A stretch of DNA of 50,643 nt from an uncultured Idiomarina sp. (lineage in GTDB: Bacteria; Pseudomonadota; Gammaproteobacteria; Enterobacterales; Alteromonadaceae): contig CAMPHF010000014.1 in NCBI GenBank assembly GCA_946885915.1, positions 1-50,643 of the forward strand, written 5' to 3'. Positions 19,113 to 28,602 of this stretch are shown here, piece after piece. How positions within the stretch are numbered: the stretch's first letter is position 1; each line of letters opens with the position of its first letter. The position numbers were made by a program, and so were the translations under genes. Under the pieces are notes generated by a model, which was not told the origin of the DNA, did no database searches, and saw only the letters and a list, made by a program, of their open reading frames with translations.

Positions 19113-19724
19113 TTACGCTTCAGTATCCACGCCATTTTGCTGGTTCCGCGCCACCATCACCATCGCCGGACGCAATAATCGCCCGCTTAAGGTGTAGCCT
19201 TTTTGCATCACCGCCATAATCGTATTGTGCGAGTGCTCAGCCGACTCTTGCATCGCCATCGCTTGATGTAGATCTGGATTAAAGGCTTCACCCACTTCGC
19301 CAACTGCGGCTACGCCAAACTTTTGCAACGTGCCAGCTAAGCCTTTGTGGGTAAGCTCAATACCTTCAAGAAAATTCTGATCAACCTGCTCGGCGGTCGC
19401 AGCCACTTGCAACGCCCGCTCTAGATTATCAACCGTAGTCAGCAGTTCGTTAGCAAACTTTTCTAAGGCAAACTTATGTGCTTTTTCGACATCCTGCGCC
19501 GCCCGCCGACGGATATTTTCCATCTCGGCCACCGCTCGTATTGTCTTCTCTTGTTCGCTATTTGCGCGATCATTGGCTGCTTGCAATGCCAACTCTAACT
19601 CACTCACGCGCTCCTCAGTGACCGCTGCCGCTTGCTCACCGGCATCAGTTGCGGCTGCTTCGTGCTGCTCTGGCGCTTGTGCGTCAGCTGGCGTTGACTC
19701 TGGTGATTTCTCTTCACTGCTCAT
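19113..19724 (-). CDS. grpE: Nucleotide exchange factor GrpE
   Basis: GrpE releases ADP from DnaK to reset the chaperone cycle. The 203-residue protein has a low-complexity, acidic N-terminus (about 1-45), a long coiled coil (about 40-100, with RAVAEMENIRRRAAQDVEKAHKFALEKFA) and the C-terminal beta domain with GEAFNPDLHQAMAMQ and VMQKGYTLSGRLLRPAMVMVA. The grpE-dnaK-dnaJ order with nadK divergent is common outside the enterics. A heat-shock-like promoter lies upstream. Confidence 0.98.
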   Translation of the reverse strand: MSSEEKSPESTPADAQAPEQHEAAATDAGEQAAAVTEERVSELELALQAANDRANSEQEKTIRAVAEMENIRRRAAQDVEKAHKFALEKFANELLTTVDNLERALQVAATAEQVDQNFLEGIELTHKGLAGTLQKFGVAAVGEVGEAFNPDLHQAMAMQESAEHSHNTIMAVMQKGYTLSGRLLRPAMVMVARNQQNGVDTEA

Positions 19725-19770
19725 GGTTTACTCCGTTCATTTAAAACATGACCGATAACTTTGTGTCAGA

Positions 19771-19798
19771 TATTGGGCAAGCGATGCTGGATTTCAAG
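19771..19798 (-). promoter_or_regulatory. Sigma-32-like heat-shock promoter for grpE
   Basis: Minus-strand CTTGAAA (19792-19798) matches the -35 exactly. GCCCAATA (19771-19778) is a weaker -10, 13 bases away. It lies 47 bases upstream of the grpE ATG in the divergent gap with nadK. Confidence 0.6.
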
Positions 19799-19871
19799 CG
19801 CTGCCCATGCAAAACTTTCCATCAATAGATACGCCGCAATTTATTCACTTGTTCCAGCTAACGAGACCGCT

Positions 19872-20756
19872 ATGACGAACCGCCCTTTCAACACCATTGC
19901 GCTAATTGGTAAAGCCAATCATAGCGGTACGACAGAAACCCTCGCGGTGATTCAAGATTACTTACTTGAGCATCATTTCCGAGTGATATGCGAGGCACGC
20001 ACCGCCGAACAATTTCCACTCAAACCTAATGTCACAACTTGTGCCATCGAGGACATTGGCGCACAGGCCGACTTGGCTATCGTAGTGGGCGGCGATGGCA
20101 ATATGCTCGGCGCTGCCCGCGTCTTATGTGAGCATGATATTGCGGTGATTGGGGTTAACCGCGGCAATCTCGGCTTTCTCACTGAACTTGACCCCACCCA
20201 AATAATCCCAGAACTGGGCGCGGTACTGGCGGGTGAGTTTGTCAGTGATCCCCGGTTATTACTGAGTGCCGCTGTTTATCGCGGTGAACGCCTAGTCGGC
20301 GCCGGTCGTGCCATTAACGAAGTCGTCCTGCACTCGGACAAAGTTGCCCACATGATTGAGTTTGAAGTGGAGGTAAACGAGCAATTTGTTTATAGCCAAC
20401 GCTCAGATGGACTGATTGTAGCGACCCCAACCGGCTCTACCGCTTATTCATTATCAGGGGGCGGCCCAATAGTTGCGCCAGAGCTAGAAGCACTGACGAT
20501 GGTATCTATGTTCCCACATACGTTATCGAGTCGGCCGATTGTAGTACCTGCATCAGCAACCATTAACCTGCTCACCACCCCTACTAATGATTACTTGCAG
20601 CTGAGCTGCGATGGCCATGTTCGGGTGGATGTACAACCCGGTGATCGTATTACAATCCGCCAGCACAGCCGTAAATTACAGCTCATTCAGCCTAACAACT
20701 ACAGCTACTTCAATGTGTTAAGAAAAAAGCTACACTGGGGCAGCCGGCTTTTTTAA
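19872..20756 (+). CDS. nadK: NAD kinase
   Basis: NadK phosphorylates NAD to NADP using ATP. The ATP/NAD-binding GGDGN motif is at 73-77 with catalytic Asp75. The second motif AINEVVLHSDKVAHMIEFEV, the Gly-rich TPTGSTAYSLSGGGPIV and SCDGH follow, all as in E. coli NadK (292 residues). The frame is open further upstream, but MTNRPFNTIALIGK aligns with the family start, giving 294 residues. It is divergent from grpE, and recN follows. Confidence 0.97.
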   Translation: MTNRPFNTIALIGKANHSGTTETLAVIQDYLLEHHFRVICEARTAEQFPLKPNVTTCAIEDIGAQADLAIVVGGDGNMLGAARVLCEHDIAVIGVNRGNLGFLTELDPTQIIPELGAVLAGEFVSDPRLLLSAAVYRGERLVGAGRAINEVVLHSDKVAHMIEFEVEVNEQFVYSQRSDGLIVATPTGSTAYSLSGGGPIVAPELEALTMVSMFPHTLSSRPIVVPASATINLLTTPTNDYLQLSCDGHVRVDVQPGDRITIRQHSRKLQLIQPNNYSYFNVLRKKLHWGSRLF

Positions 20757-20774
20757 AAAATTTTTAAGACCACC

Positions 20775-20802
20775 TTGCAATACTGGATAAACACTGTATA
20801 AA
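20775..20802 (+). promoter_or_regulatory. candidate recN promoter
   Basis: TTGCAA (20775-20780) and TATAAA (20797-20802) are 16 bp apart. The LexA-like box starts one base downstream, covering the predicted start site. Confidence 0.55.
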
Positions 20803-20803
20803 C

Positions 20804-20823
20804 TACTGTACGCATATCCAGTT
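20804..20823 (+). promoter_or_regulatory. LexA (SOS) box upstream of recN
   Basis: The 20-bp site TACTGTACGCATATCCAGTT fits the gammaproteobacterial LexA consensus TACTG(TA)5CAGTA, with CTG and CAG spaced by exactly ten bases. It overlaps the predicted recN start site, so LexA bound here would block transcription. recN is a strongly SOS-induced gene in E. coli. Confidence 0.8.
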
Positions 20824-20854
20824 AAATGCAAACTCTCTGCCACGCGAGGTGTTC

Positions 20855-22573
20855 ATGACAACGTCAACTTCATCTGTGATCAAACCCCGCTTAACCGCGC
20901 TTCATATTCGTAATTTTGCCGTCGTAAAGTCACTCGACATAGAGTTCAATAGCGGTATGACGGCTATTACCGGCGAAACCGGAGCGGGGAAATCTATTGC
21001 CCTCGATGCTTTAGGATTATGTTTGGGCGACCGCGCAGATATCGATAGCATTCGCCCCGGCGCCGACAAAGCTGAAGTGACCGCAAGTTTTATGGTTCAC
21101 AACAACGAGGCTGTTTTAGCTTGGTTAGCTGAGCAAGAACTAATAGATCCTGCCACTGATCACCAACTACAAGATGAAGAGTGTATTATTCGGCGTATCG
21201 TGACTCGCGAGGGGCGTTCAAAAGCTTGGCTTAACGGCCAACCGGTCACTATGGGGCAACTAAAAGCGCTGGCCCCGCACTTAGTGAACATTCACGGCCA
21301 ACACGAACATCAATTACTCACCCGCGAAGACCACCAACTCACGCTGCTCGATGGCTATGCACGTCACCAACCGTTGCTCAGTCAGGTGGTTACTGACTAC
21401 CAACAGTGGTATCAGGCCAAAGCTAAATTAAAGCAACTTGAAGCCGCCACCATAGAGCGCCAAGCAAAATTTGAATTGCTAAGTTATCAGGTGAGAGAGT
21501 TAGACGAGTTCGCATTGCAACCGGGTGAGTTTGAGCAAATAGAAGAACAGCATAAGCGGCAAGCGAATAGCCAAGGGTTGCGAGAAGATTCCCTGTTTGC
21601 GCTGAACGCACTCTATGAAGGCGAACACAATAGTGCGTTCAGCCTCATTCAAGCCGCATTAGAACGCCTTGAAAGCCAATTAGACTCGGACCCGCAGTTG
21701 CAAACCATGGTGGCTATGCTGCGGGATGCAGGCGTACAAATTGAGGAGTCTGCACGTGAGCTGCGGCGTTACCAAGAGACGATTGACGTCGATCCGCAGC
21801 AGTTAGTCTTACTGGAGCAACGCCTAACTCAAGCTATGCAACTTGCACGTAAGCATCAAGTTGCACCGGCGGCGCTGCCTGCATTACAAGGGCAATTACA
21901 ACAAGAGTTAGACCGGCTTACCGCCGCCGATGAAGATCAGGCGGAATTGAAAGAGACCGTTCAACGAGCGGCCAAACAGTACCGTCTGAGTGCCCAGAAA
22001 TTAAGTGAAAGCCGGCAGCTAGCCGCAACTGAGTTAAGTAAAAAAATTACGCACAGTATGCAGCAATTGAACATGCCGCATGGTCGTTTCGTCATTCAAG
22101 TCACGCATGAGAGCCAAGCTCCCGCGACCAAATGGGGAACAGATAATATTGAGTTCCAAGTGAGTGCGAACCCCGGACAACCGCTACAAGCACTCGCCAA
22201 GGTCGCGTCAGGTGGTGAATTATCGCGAATCAGCCTAGCCATTCAAGTGATTACTGCGGCACAGCAAACCACACCCACCCTCATGTTTGACGAGGTTGAT
22301 GTTGGTGTAAGCGGTGCAACGGCTGCAACAGTCGGTAAACTTCTCCGTGAACTTGGGGAACATGCGCAAATTATTTGTGTCACACACTTGCCGCAAGTTG
22401 CAGCAAAAGCCCATCAACAAATGTTGGTACAGAAAGTAACCGATGGGGAACACACCGAAACGCACATGTATTGCTTGAGCCAGCAAGACCGCGTAGACGA
22501 GCTTGCCCGACTACTAGGTGGAGATGCTATCACCGCAGCAACCAGAGCCAACGCGCAAGAGCTGCTCCTGTAA
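20855..22573 (+). CDS. recN: DNA repair protein RecN
   Basis: RecN is an SMC-like ATPase acting in double-strand break repair. The 572-residue protein has Walker A GETGAGKS within MTAITGETGAGKSIALDALGLCLGDRAD, a coiled-coil middle with many Gln/Glu/Leu residues (about 165-400), and a C-terminal ABC signature ASGGELSRISLAI. Walker B (TLMFDEVDVGVSG) and switch ICVTHLPQVAAKA follow. I chose the ATG at 20855, which has GAGG five bases upstream, over the GTG at 20849. An upstream LexA box indicates SOS control, and bamE follows as in E. coli. Confidence 0.97.
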   Translation: MTTSTSSVIKPRLTALHIRNFAVVKSLDIEFNSGMTAITGETGAGKSIALDALGLCLGDRADIDSIRPGADKAEVTASFMVHNNEAVLAWLAEQELIDPATDHQLQDEECIIRRIVTREGRSKAWLNGQPVTMGQLKALAPHLVNIHGQHEHQLLTREDHQLTLLDGYARHQPLLSQVVTDYQQWYQAKAKLKQLEAATIERQAKFELLSYQVRELDEFALQPGEFEQIEEQHKRQANSQGLREDSLFALNALYEGEHNSAFSLIQAALERLESQLDSDPQLQTMVAMLRDAGVQIEESARELRRYQETIDVDPQQLVLLEQRLTQAMQLARKHQVAPAALPALQGQLQQELDRLTAADEDQAELKETVQRAAKQYRLSAQKLSESRQLAATELSKKITHSMQQLNMPHGRFVIQVTHESQAPATKWGTDNIEFQVSANPGQPLQALAKVASGGELSRISLAIQVITAAQQTTPTLMFDEVDVGVSGATAATVGKLLRELGEHAQIICVTHLPQVAAKAHQQMLVQKVTDGEHTETHMYCLSQQDRVDELARLLGGDAITAATRANAQELLL

Positions 22574-22666
22574 TAACAAGGTGATTCTCGGTAGCCAAGT
22601 GCAACGGCATTCAGTATCATCGGGTCACTAACACCTGTAAAAGCAATTTTGGAAGCAGTATAAGCT

Positions 22667-23017
22667 ATGAAAAAAGTATTAGGTTGCGCCCTCGTCGTGG
22701 TCGCATTGCAAGGCTGTTCAGTCCTGAATAGCTGGGTTTATCGAATGGACATACCGCAAGGCAACTACTTAGAACAGCGTGATATTGATAAATTACGCAT
22801 TGGGATGAGCAAAGAACAGGTTCAGTTCGTATTAGGTGATGCGGTAGCGTCAAGCGCGTTTAGCGAAGATACATGGTATTACCTGTACAAGTTAAACCCT
22901 GGGCAAGGCGAGCCATTTCGTCGGCAACTCGTACTAGAATTCGACGATAGCAAATTGCTCAGCATGACCGGAGATTTTGATAAGCCAGAAATGTTTGACA
23001 CACCTCTGGACCAGTAA
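22667..23017 (+). CDS. bamE: Outer membrane assembly lipoprotein BamE
   Basis: BamE (SmpA) is a small lipoprotein of the BAM complex that inserts beta-barrel proteins into the outer membrane. The 116 residues start with a signal peptide and lipobox LQGC (Cys17). The BamE core follows: YRMDIPQGNYLEQRDIDKLRIGMSKEQVQFVLGDAVASSAFSEDTWYYLY. The recN-bamE neighbourhood matches E. coli. Confidence 0.97.
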   Translation: MKKVLGCALVVVALQGCSVLNSWVYRMDIPQGNYLEQRDIDKLRIGMSKEQVQFVLGDAVASSAFSEDTWYYLYKLNPGQGEPFRRQLVLEFDDSKLLSMTGDFDKPEMFDTPLDQ

Positions 23018-23050
23018 TCATATCGATTGGACTGCCGCGGTATCAGCATG

Positions 23051-23069
23051 TCACAAGCATGTGATTTTT
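23051..23069 (+). terminator. weak terminator candidate after bamE
   Basis: TCACA and TGTGA form a short 5-bp stem with a four-base loop, followed by five T, 33 bases after the bamE stop. The stem is short, so termination may be weak. Confidence 0.35.
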
Positions 23070-23085
23070 AGCCCTAAGGAATGCT

Positions 23086-25827
23086 ATGTCGCGCACTGAA
23101 AAACAGCCAATAACGCCGATTAAAAGTCCAACGGATGATCGGCACTACCAAGTCATCGAACTGAGCAATGGTCTGCAATGTATTTGTATTGAAGACCCAG
23201 ATGCGGATCAAGCAGCTGCGGCCCTGTCGATACATGCCGGGCATTTCGATGATCCAACCGATGCGCAAGGTTTAGCTCATTTTCTTGAGCATATGTTGTT
23301 TTTGGGGACAAAGGGCTACCCTGAAGCAAATAGCTATCAACAATTCATGTCTACCCATGGCGGCCACCACAATGCCTGGACTGGTACCGAATACACCTGT
23401 TTTTATTATTCAATAGACGCGAAAGCGTTACCAGAATCCCTCGACCGCTTCAGTCGTTTTTTCTACGAACCTTTGTTTTCCGAGCAATGGATCGAGAAGG
23501 AACGACAAGCGGTTGATGCTGAGTTTAAATTAAAACAAACCGATGAACTGCGGCGCCTATATCAGGTGCAAAAATGTACGGCAAATCCGGCCCACCCGTT
23601 TACCAAGTTTTCAGTGGGTAATGCGGAAACATTGGCAGACCAACCCGACGCGCCAGTCGTGGATAAGTTAACTACTTTTTTTGCTCGCCATTACCACGCT
23701 CAGAATATGCGCTTGGTCGTTGCAGGCCCACAACCAGTGGCCGAATTAGCCGCGCTTGCTGAGCAATACTTTGCACTGGTTCCAGCCACTGGCGAGCCAA
23801 AAACGCCGCTAACCGACCCACTTTATTTACCTGAACAACAAGGCGTGTGGTTGTTGGTCAAACCAATCAAAGAGGCCCGGCGTCTGATTGTGACTTTTCC
23901 GCTGCCAGCGATTGACCATGATTACGCCCATAAAACAACGAGTTTTATCGCGCACATTCTTGGCTATGAAGGCCCTATGAGTCTTTTTTCTGCGCTCCGC
24001 CAGCGCGGCTGGATCAATAGCTTGTCGGCAGGCGGCGGCATGAGTGGTGCAAACTTCAAAGATTTCACCATCAACCTGCAGCTCACTAATGCAGGGTTGG
24101 GCCAAGTTGAGAACATCCTGCGCTGGATATTCGCGTATATCAAACTCATTGCCGAGCGCGGTCTCGAAGTGTGGCGCTATCAAGAGCGCAAGCAGCTTGT
24201 TGATATGAACTTCCATTTTCAAGAATCAGTTAGAACCGCAGAGTTGGTGAGCCAACTCGCTATCAACGCACAACACTACCCGCCCGAAGATGTGATCTTC
24301 GGTGATTATCGAATGAATGGCCTGAAAGTCGATTGGGCGCAACAGCTGCTCTCATACATGACGCCTGCTTGTGCACGAATTACGCTCATTCATCGCGCCG
24401 TTGAAACAGATTCAGTCACGCGGCTTTACGATACGCCATACAGCATTCGACCATTAAGCAAGGCTGATATTGCCCAGTTACAACAGGCACCAGATGATTT
24501 CTCGGCCCAGTTACCGGTTTCTAACCCTTACTTGCTGCAAGATTTCGAGCCAGCATTGTTTAGCGGCCCTGCCGCTCAGCAACCGACCTGCTATCCAATT
24601 GGTGAACAACTGCGATTATGGCACTTGCAAGACCCAGACTTTAGGCAGCCTAAAGGCCATATTTACCTGTTAATTAAAGCCCCGTTAGCGGTAAAAGACG
24701 TCACCGCTTTTGCCGCAGCTCGATTATGGTGTGAGCTGCTGCTCGATGAACTAAATGAGGATTGTTACGACGCCGATGTTGCTGGTTTACATTTCCACCT
24801 GTATCCACAACAGCGCGGATTTACGCTTCACATTCATGGGTTTAGCCGTAACCAAGTAAAGCTAATGGCGCAAATTTGCGAGCATTTTCAGCGTCCAGTA
24901 CTTAACCCACAACGCTTTGGCGCCTTACAGAATAAATTAGTGAACAACTGGCGCAGCGCGCATACCCACAAGCCAATTAACAAATTGTTTGCGGTACTCA
25001 ACGCCTATTTACAGCCGCATACATACATGATGGATGACCTTGCTCACGCGCTCGAAACACTAGATTTCGCGACTTTTGAACAAGCATCGAAAACCTGGTT
25101 TACGCCCATGAATGCTGAGCTTCTTGTCCATGGCGACTTGCCAAAGTCGGTGGTTCACAGCCTCGCTGATGTGCTCGAAGAAAGCTTCCAGTTATCACAA
25201 CAACCAGTCGTTGAACAAGATTTAGCGGTGCGTCAACTCGAACGCGTGGCGGACGGTATGCTGCCCAAGCCAACCTCCACTGAAACCCAACACCAAGACA
25301 GTGCGGTACTTTGGTTCGTCCAAGGCCATGCGACATCGGTCCAAGAGCAAGCTGGGTTCATGTTGTTAAATCAGTTTATTGCGCCAGAAATTTTCAATCA
25401 GTTACGGACGGAGCAGCAACTTGGTTATTTAGTCGGTAGTAATTACCTGCCGATGCAGCAACAGCCTGGCATCTTAATGTATGTCCAATCACCGACGGCA
25501 ACCGTACAGCAACTGCGCGAGTGTATCGTGAGGTTTCGCGATGACTTTCTCAAACAATTAAGCATGCAAGTAGAGCGTGATTGGGATGGTATTCGGCAGG
25601 GGTTGTTGCGCCAGCTGCGCGCGCAAGACCCGAATTTACGCTTACGCAGCCAACGGCTGTGGAGCTCGATTACTCAGCATGACATCGACTTTACGCGTTT
25701 AGCCGAAATCGCCACAGCGCTCGAGCAGTGGCGCGCAAATGATTTTCTTGAGTTTGCCATGAACCGGTTGTATCAAAATTGTGCGCAGGCTTGGTTTCAA
25801 GCTACGCCGCTGCATAGCCAGCGTTAA
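23086..25827 (+). CDS. Insulinase/pitrilysin-family M16 metalloprotease
   Basis: A 913-residue M16 peptidase of the pitrilysin/insulysin type. The inverted zinc motif HFLEH (His65, Glu68, His69) sits in GLAHFLEHMLFLGTKGYPEANSYQQFMSTHGG. The third ligand is Glu146 in ERQAVDAEF, the same 81-residue spacing as E. coli protease III. The C-terminal half carries the family's non-catalytic domains, with FNQLRTEQQLGYLVGS. Unlike E. coli PtrA it has no signal peptide (start MSRTEKQPITPIKSP), so it is probably cytoplasmic, as insulysin is. It likely degrades peptides; its substrates are unknown. The ATG has CTAAGGA upstream. Confidence 0.92.
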   Translation: MSRTEKQPITPIKSPTDDRHYQVIELSNGLQCICIEDPDADQAAAALSIHAGHFDDPTDAQGLAHFLEHMLFLGTKGYPEANSYQQFMSTHGGHHNAWTGTEYTCFYYSIDAKALPESLDRFSRFFYEPLFSEQWIEKERQAVDAEFKLKQTDELRRLYQVQKCTANPAHPFTKFSVGNAETLADQPDAPVVDKLTTFFARHYHAQNMRLVVAGPQPVAELAALAEQYFALVPATGEPKTPLTDPLYLPEQQGVWLLVKPIKEARRLIVTFPLPAIDHDYAHKTTSFIAHILGYEGPMSLFSALRQRGWINSLSAGGGMSGANFKDFTINLQLTNAGLGQVENILRWIFAYIKLIAERGLEVWRYQERKQLVDMNFHFQESVRTAELVSQLAINAQHYPPEDVIFGDYRMNGLKVDWAQQLLSYMTPACARITLIHRAVETDSVTRLYDTPYSIRPLSKADIAQLQQAPDDFSAQLPVSNPYLLQDFEPALFSGPAAQQPTCYPIGEQLRLWHLQDPDFRQPKGHIYLLIKAPLAVKDVTAFAAARLWCELLLDELNEDCYDADVAGLHFHLYPQQRGFTLHIHGFSRNQVKLMAQICEHFQRPVLNPQRFGALQNKLVNNWRSAHTHKPINKLFAVLNAYLQPHTYMMDDLAHALETLDFATFEQASKTWFTPMNAELLVHGDLPKSVVHSLADVLEESFQLSQQPVVEQDLAVRQLERVADGMLPKPTSTETQHQDSAVLWFVQGHATSVQEQAGFMLLNQFIAPEIFNQLRTEQQLGYLVGSNYLPMQQQPGILMYVQSPTATVQQLRECIVRFRDDFLKQLSMQVERDWDGIRQGLLRQLRAQDPNLRLRSQRLWSSITQHDIDFTRLAEIATALEQWRANDFLEFAMNRLYQNCAQAWFQATPLHSQR

Positions 25828-25916
25828 AAGAACTTTGACAGCTTTTAGCGAATCCGTTAGTTTACTTACTCTTCACAAATGATAAGAGCTGTAGCAACGG
25901 CCAACCAGGGTACATC

Positions 25917-28571
25917 GTGCGCTCAAGCGGCATTTTCCGGCAATTTGCGAATTATATCCAAGCGCTGCGAATAGATCGCAGCGCGGTCAGTATATTGAGC
26001 TTGCTGTGGCTGGCTTTACTGACAGTGCCAAATCAGTTGGCGCAAGCCCAAACCGCACAAGCTAACGCTAATGTAATTGCAGTCACCTTCGTAAGTTTGC
26101 GCCATGGTAGCGAGACAATAGCGCCTAATGCGCTAGATAAACGCAATACAGCCCCCCTTTACAACACGCAAAGATTGTTTTTGCCGCAATTAAGCCAACC
26201 GCTAAGTTTTGTCTTTGCGCAAATTGACGCTGCCCCACTCGCACAGAGCTTTCGTTATCGATTGCTTGGCGCTCATGACCATTGGATTTATACCAATAAT
26301 CTCAACCCACAAGCGACTTATAGTCACTTGCCAGCCGGCGACTATCAGCTCCAGGTACAAGCCAGCACTGATAATCAGGTCTGGGGGCCCCTGCAAATAT
26401 TGCAGCTTGACGTAGCTGCGCCTTGGTGGGGGAGTTGGTGGGCGCTCATCGTCTATGCCGCCATTGCTCTGGCTGCACTCGTTGTTGCATGGCGAGACCT
26501 ACGTCAGCGCCGGCAAGCTGCACTGCAATTACAAGCCAGTGAAGAGCGACTTAAATTGAGCTTATGGGGTAGCGGTGACCAATTATGGGATTGGGATATC
26601 GTGAGCGGCGCTGTTTACCGTCATAATACTTGGCAGCATTTCGATGAATTTCCACTAGACGGCAAGCGCGCAGGTCATGAAAGTGCACCCAGCAACATTC
26701 ATCCACACGACATTCAACGCGTTCGCAGTGGTTTGCAAGCACATTTAGACGGTAATACCGAGCACTTTGAAATTACTTATCGAGTGCGCCACCAAGCTGG
26801 CTGGATTTGGTTGTTAGATCGAGGCAAAGTGGTCGCTCGAGATGAACAACAATCACCGCTACGCATGACGGGTACTATTAAAGATGTCAGTGCGATGGTT
26901 GCTGCTGAAGAACGCTTGAAAATGTTGGCAGCGTCCATTACCAACATTTCTGACGGCGTGTGTATCTATGACAGTAAGTACCGCGTGGTTGAGGTAAACC
27001 AATCTTTTGTGCGGATTACCGGTTATTCACGCGATGCCATGCTCGGCAACCCGTTTAAGTTGCCACTTTATAATCAAGAATATATCGAGCAGATCAAGCG
27101 CCAACTGCAACAACATGGCAGCTGGCATGGTGAAATAGAAGATTTACGCAAGGATGGCTCGACCTATCAAATTGAACTCACCATTGATGCGGTTCGCGAC
27201 GACGCAGGACATATCGCACACTACGTGGCAAGCTTTTCTGATATTACCGACCGAAAACAATCGGAACGTGAATTACGTCGCCTCGCCAACACCGATACTT
27301 TAACCGGATTACCTAACCGCTCTTACTTTCAGGTAAGCCATTCGAACTTGGTTCGCAAGCGCTTACAGCATGCTCTGTTGGTGTTTGATTTAGATAACTT
27401 CAAAAAAATCAATGATTCACTCGGGCATGAAGTGGGTGACCAACTGCTTTGCCAAGTCGCAGAACGACTTGCTGAGGTTGGCCGTCCGCAAGATACCTTA
27501 TATAGATTAGGTGGCGATGAGTTTAGTTTGATCCTTGAAGACACGTCGGATTTACGTGTCATCACCGCAATAGCCAAGCGCATCAATGATTCGTTATCGC
27601 AACCATTTCAACTCGAAGATGGTGAGCTTGTCGTGAGTAGTTCTGTTGGTATTGTGGCTTATCCAAACGATGGCCAATCGTCCCAAGAACTGCTACAAAA
27701 TGCCGATACGGCGATGTACCACGCGAAACGCCGAGGTGGTAACGGCTACCAGTTTTTCAGTGAATCCATGAACCAATCAGCGGTGCGTAGGTTGAAGCTT
27801 GAAAACCAGTTACGCCAAGCGCTTCGTGATGGCCATATGGAAGTTCACTACCAGCCTAAATTTGCCATCCAGAGCCAACGTATGGCTGGCCTTGAAGCCC
27901 TAGTCCGACTCAATATACCTGGCGTTGGCCGAATTAACCCGGCCGACTTTATTCCCCTCGCCGAAGAAACCGGCCTCATTATTGAGCTGGGGGAAAAAGT
28001 ATTAGAGCAAGCCTGTCGTGATATTAAAAAATGGCGGCAAGCAGGATACGAAGTCGGTCGAGTCGCCGTCAATTTGTCGGCACGTCAGTTCCGCCAACCT
28101 GATTTAACTAAGCGAATTACGGCTATTTTAGCTGCGGAGAAAATGTCGCCCGAGGCGCTTGAGTTGGAAATTACCGAAGGCGTGCTGATGGATGACCCCG
28201 AACAAGCCATTCACATCATGTCTGAATTACGCAGTGTAGGTATTAGTCTCGCGCTTGACGATTTTGGGACTGGCTATTCATCGCTGGCTTACTTGAAGCG
28301 TTTCCCTATCCAAACACTTAAAATCGATAAAGCCTTTATTGATGACATCAGCCACGCCGAACGTGACCGGAAAATGGTCGCCTCTATTATTGCCATGGCA
28401 CATAATTTGGGAATTCATGTGGTTGCTGAAGGCGTTGAGAGTGGCGACCAATTAATGATTCTGAGCACCCTTAATTGCGAATTTGCGCAAGGCTTCCATT
28501 TTGCGAAACCTTTGCCCGCAGCTGAGCTACAAGCGTTACTGCCGGTGCAACAACCACAAGCAGCTATTTAA
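25917..28571 (+). CDS. Membrane sensor with Y_Y_Y, two PAS, GGDEF and EAL domains
   Basis: An 884-residue cyclic-di-GMP enzyme starting at GTG. Order: membrane segment or signal (about 22-42); periplasmic region with a Y_Y_Y-type beta-sandwich (about 95-167, FRYRLLGAHDHWIYTNNLNPQATYSHLPAGDYQLQVQA); membrane segment (about 173-193); PAS1 (210-325, PAC-like end); PAS2 (335-445); GGDEF (532-536, intact, with inhibitory site RPQD at 523-526); EAL (motif 660-662, DDFGTGYSS at 781-789). Both catalytic signatures look intact, so it could make or degrade c-di-GMP. Y_Y_Y domains usually follow a Reg_prop beta-propeller, which is absent here. Confidence 0.92.
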   Translation: MRSSGIFRQFANYIQALRIDRSAVSILSLLWLALLTVPNQLAQAQTAQANANVIAVTFVSLRHGSETIAPNALDKRNTAPLYNTQRLFLPQLSQPLSFVFAQIDAAPLAQSFRYRLLGAHDHWIYTNNLNPQATYSHLPAGDYQLQVQASTDNQVWGPLQILQLDVAAPWWGSWWALIVYAAIALAALVVAWRDLRQRRQAALQLQASEERLKLSLWGSGDQLWDWDIVSGAVYRHNTWQHFDEFPLDGKRAGHESAPSNIHPHDIQRVRSGLQAHLDGNTEHFEITYRVRHQAGWIWLLDRGKVVARDEQQSPLRMTGTIKDVSAMVAAEERLKMLAASITNISDGVCIYDSKYRVVEVNQSFVRITGYSRDAMLGNPFKLPLYNQEYIEQIKRQLQQHGSWHGEIEDLRKDGSTYQIELTIDAVRDDAGHIAHYVASFSDITDRKQSERELRRLANTDTLTGLPNRSYFQVSHSNLVRKRLQHALLVFDLDNFKKINDSLGHEVGDQLLCQVAERLAEVGRPQDTLYRLGGDEFSLILEDTSDLRVITAIAKRINDSLSQPFQLEDGELVVSSSVGIVAYPNDGQSSQELLQNADTAMYHAKRRGGNGYQFFSESMNQSAVRRLKLENQLRQALRDGHMEVHYQPKFAIQSQRMAGLEALVRLNIPGVGRINPADFIPLAEETGLIIELGEKVLEQACRDIKKWRQAGYEVGRVAVNLSARQFRQPDLTKRITAILAAEKMSPEALELEITEGVLMDDPEQAIHIMSELRSVGISLALDDFGTGYSSLAYLKRFPIQTLKIDKAFIDDISHAERDRKMVASIIAMAHNLGIHVVAEGVESGDQLMILSTLNCEFAQGFHFAKPLPAAELQALLPVQQPQAAI

Positions 28572-28602
28572 CCTTCCAGCAGCACTTTTTAACGGTAACT
28601 GT

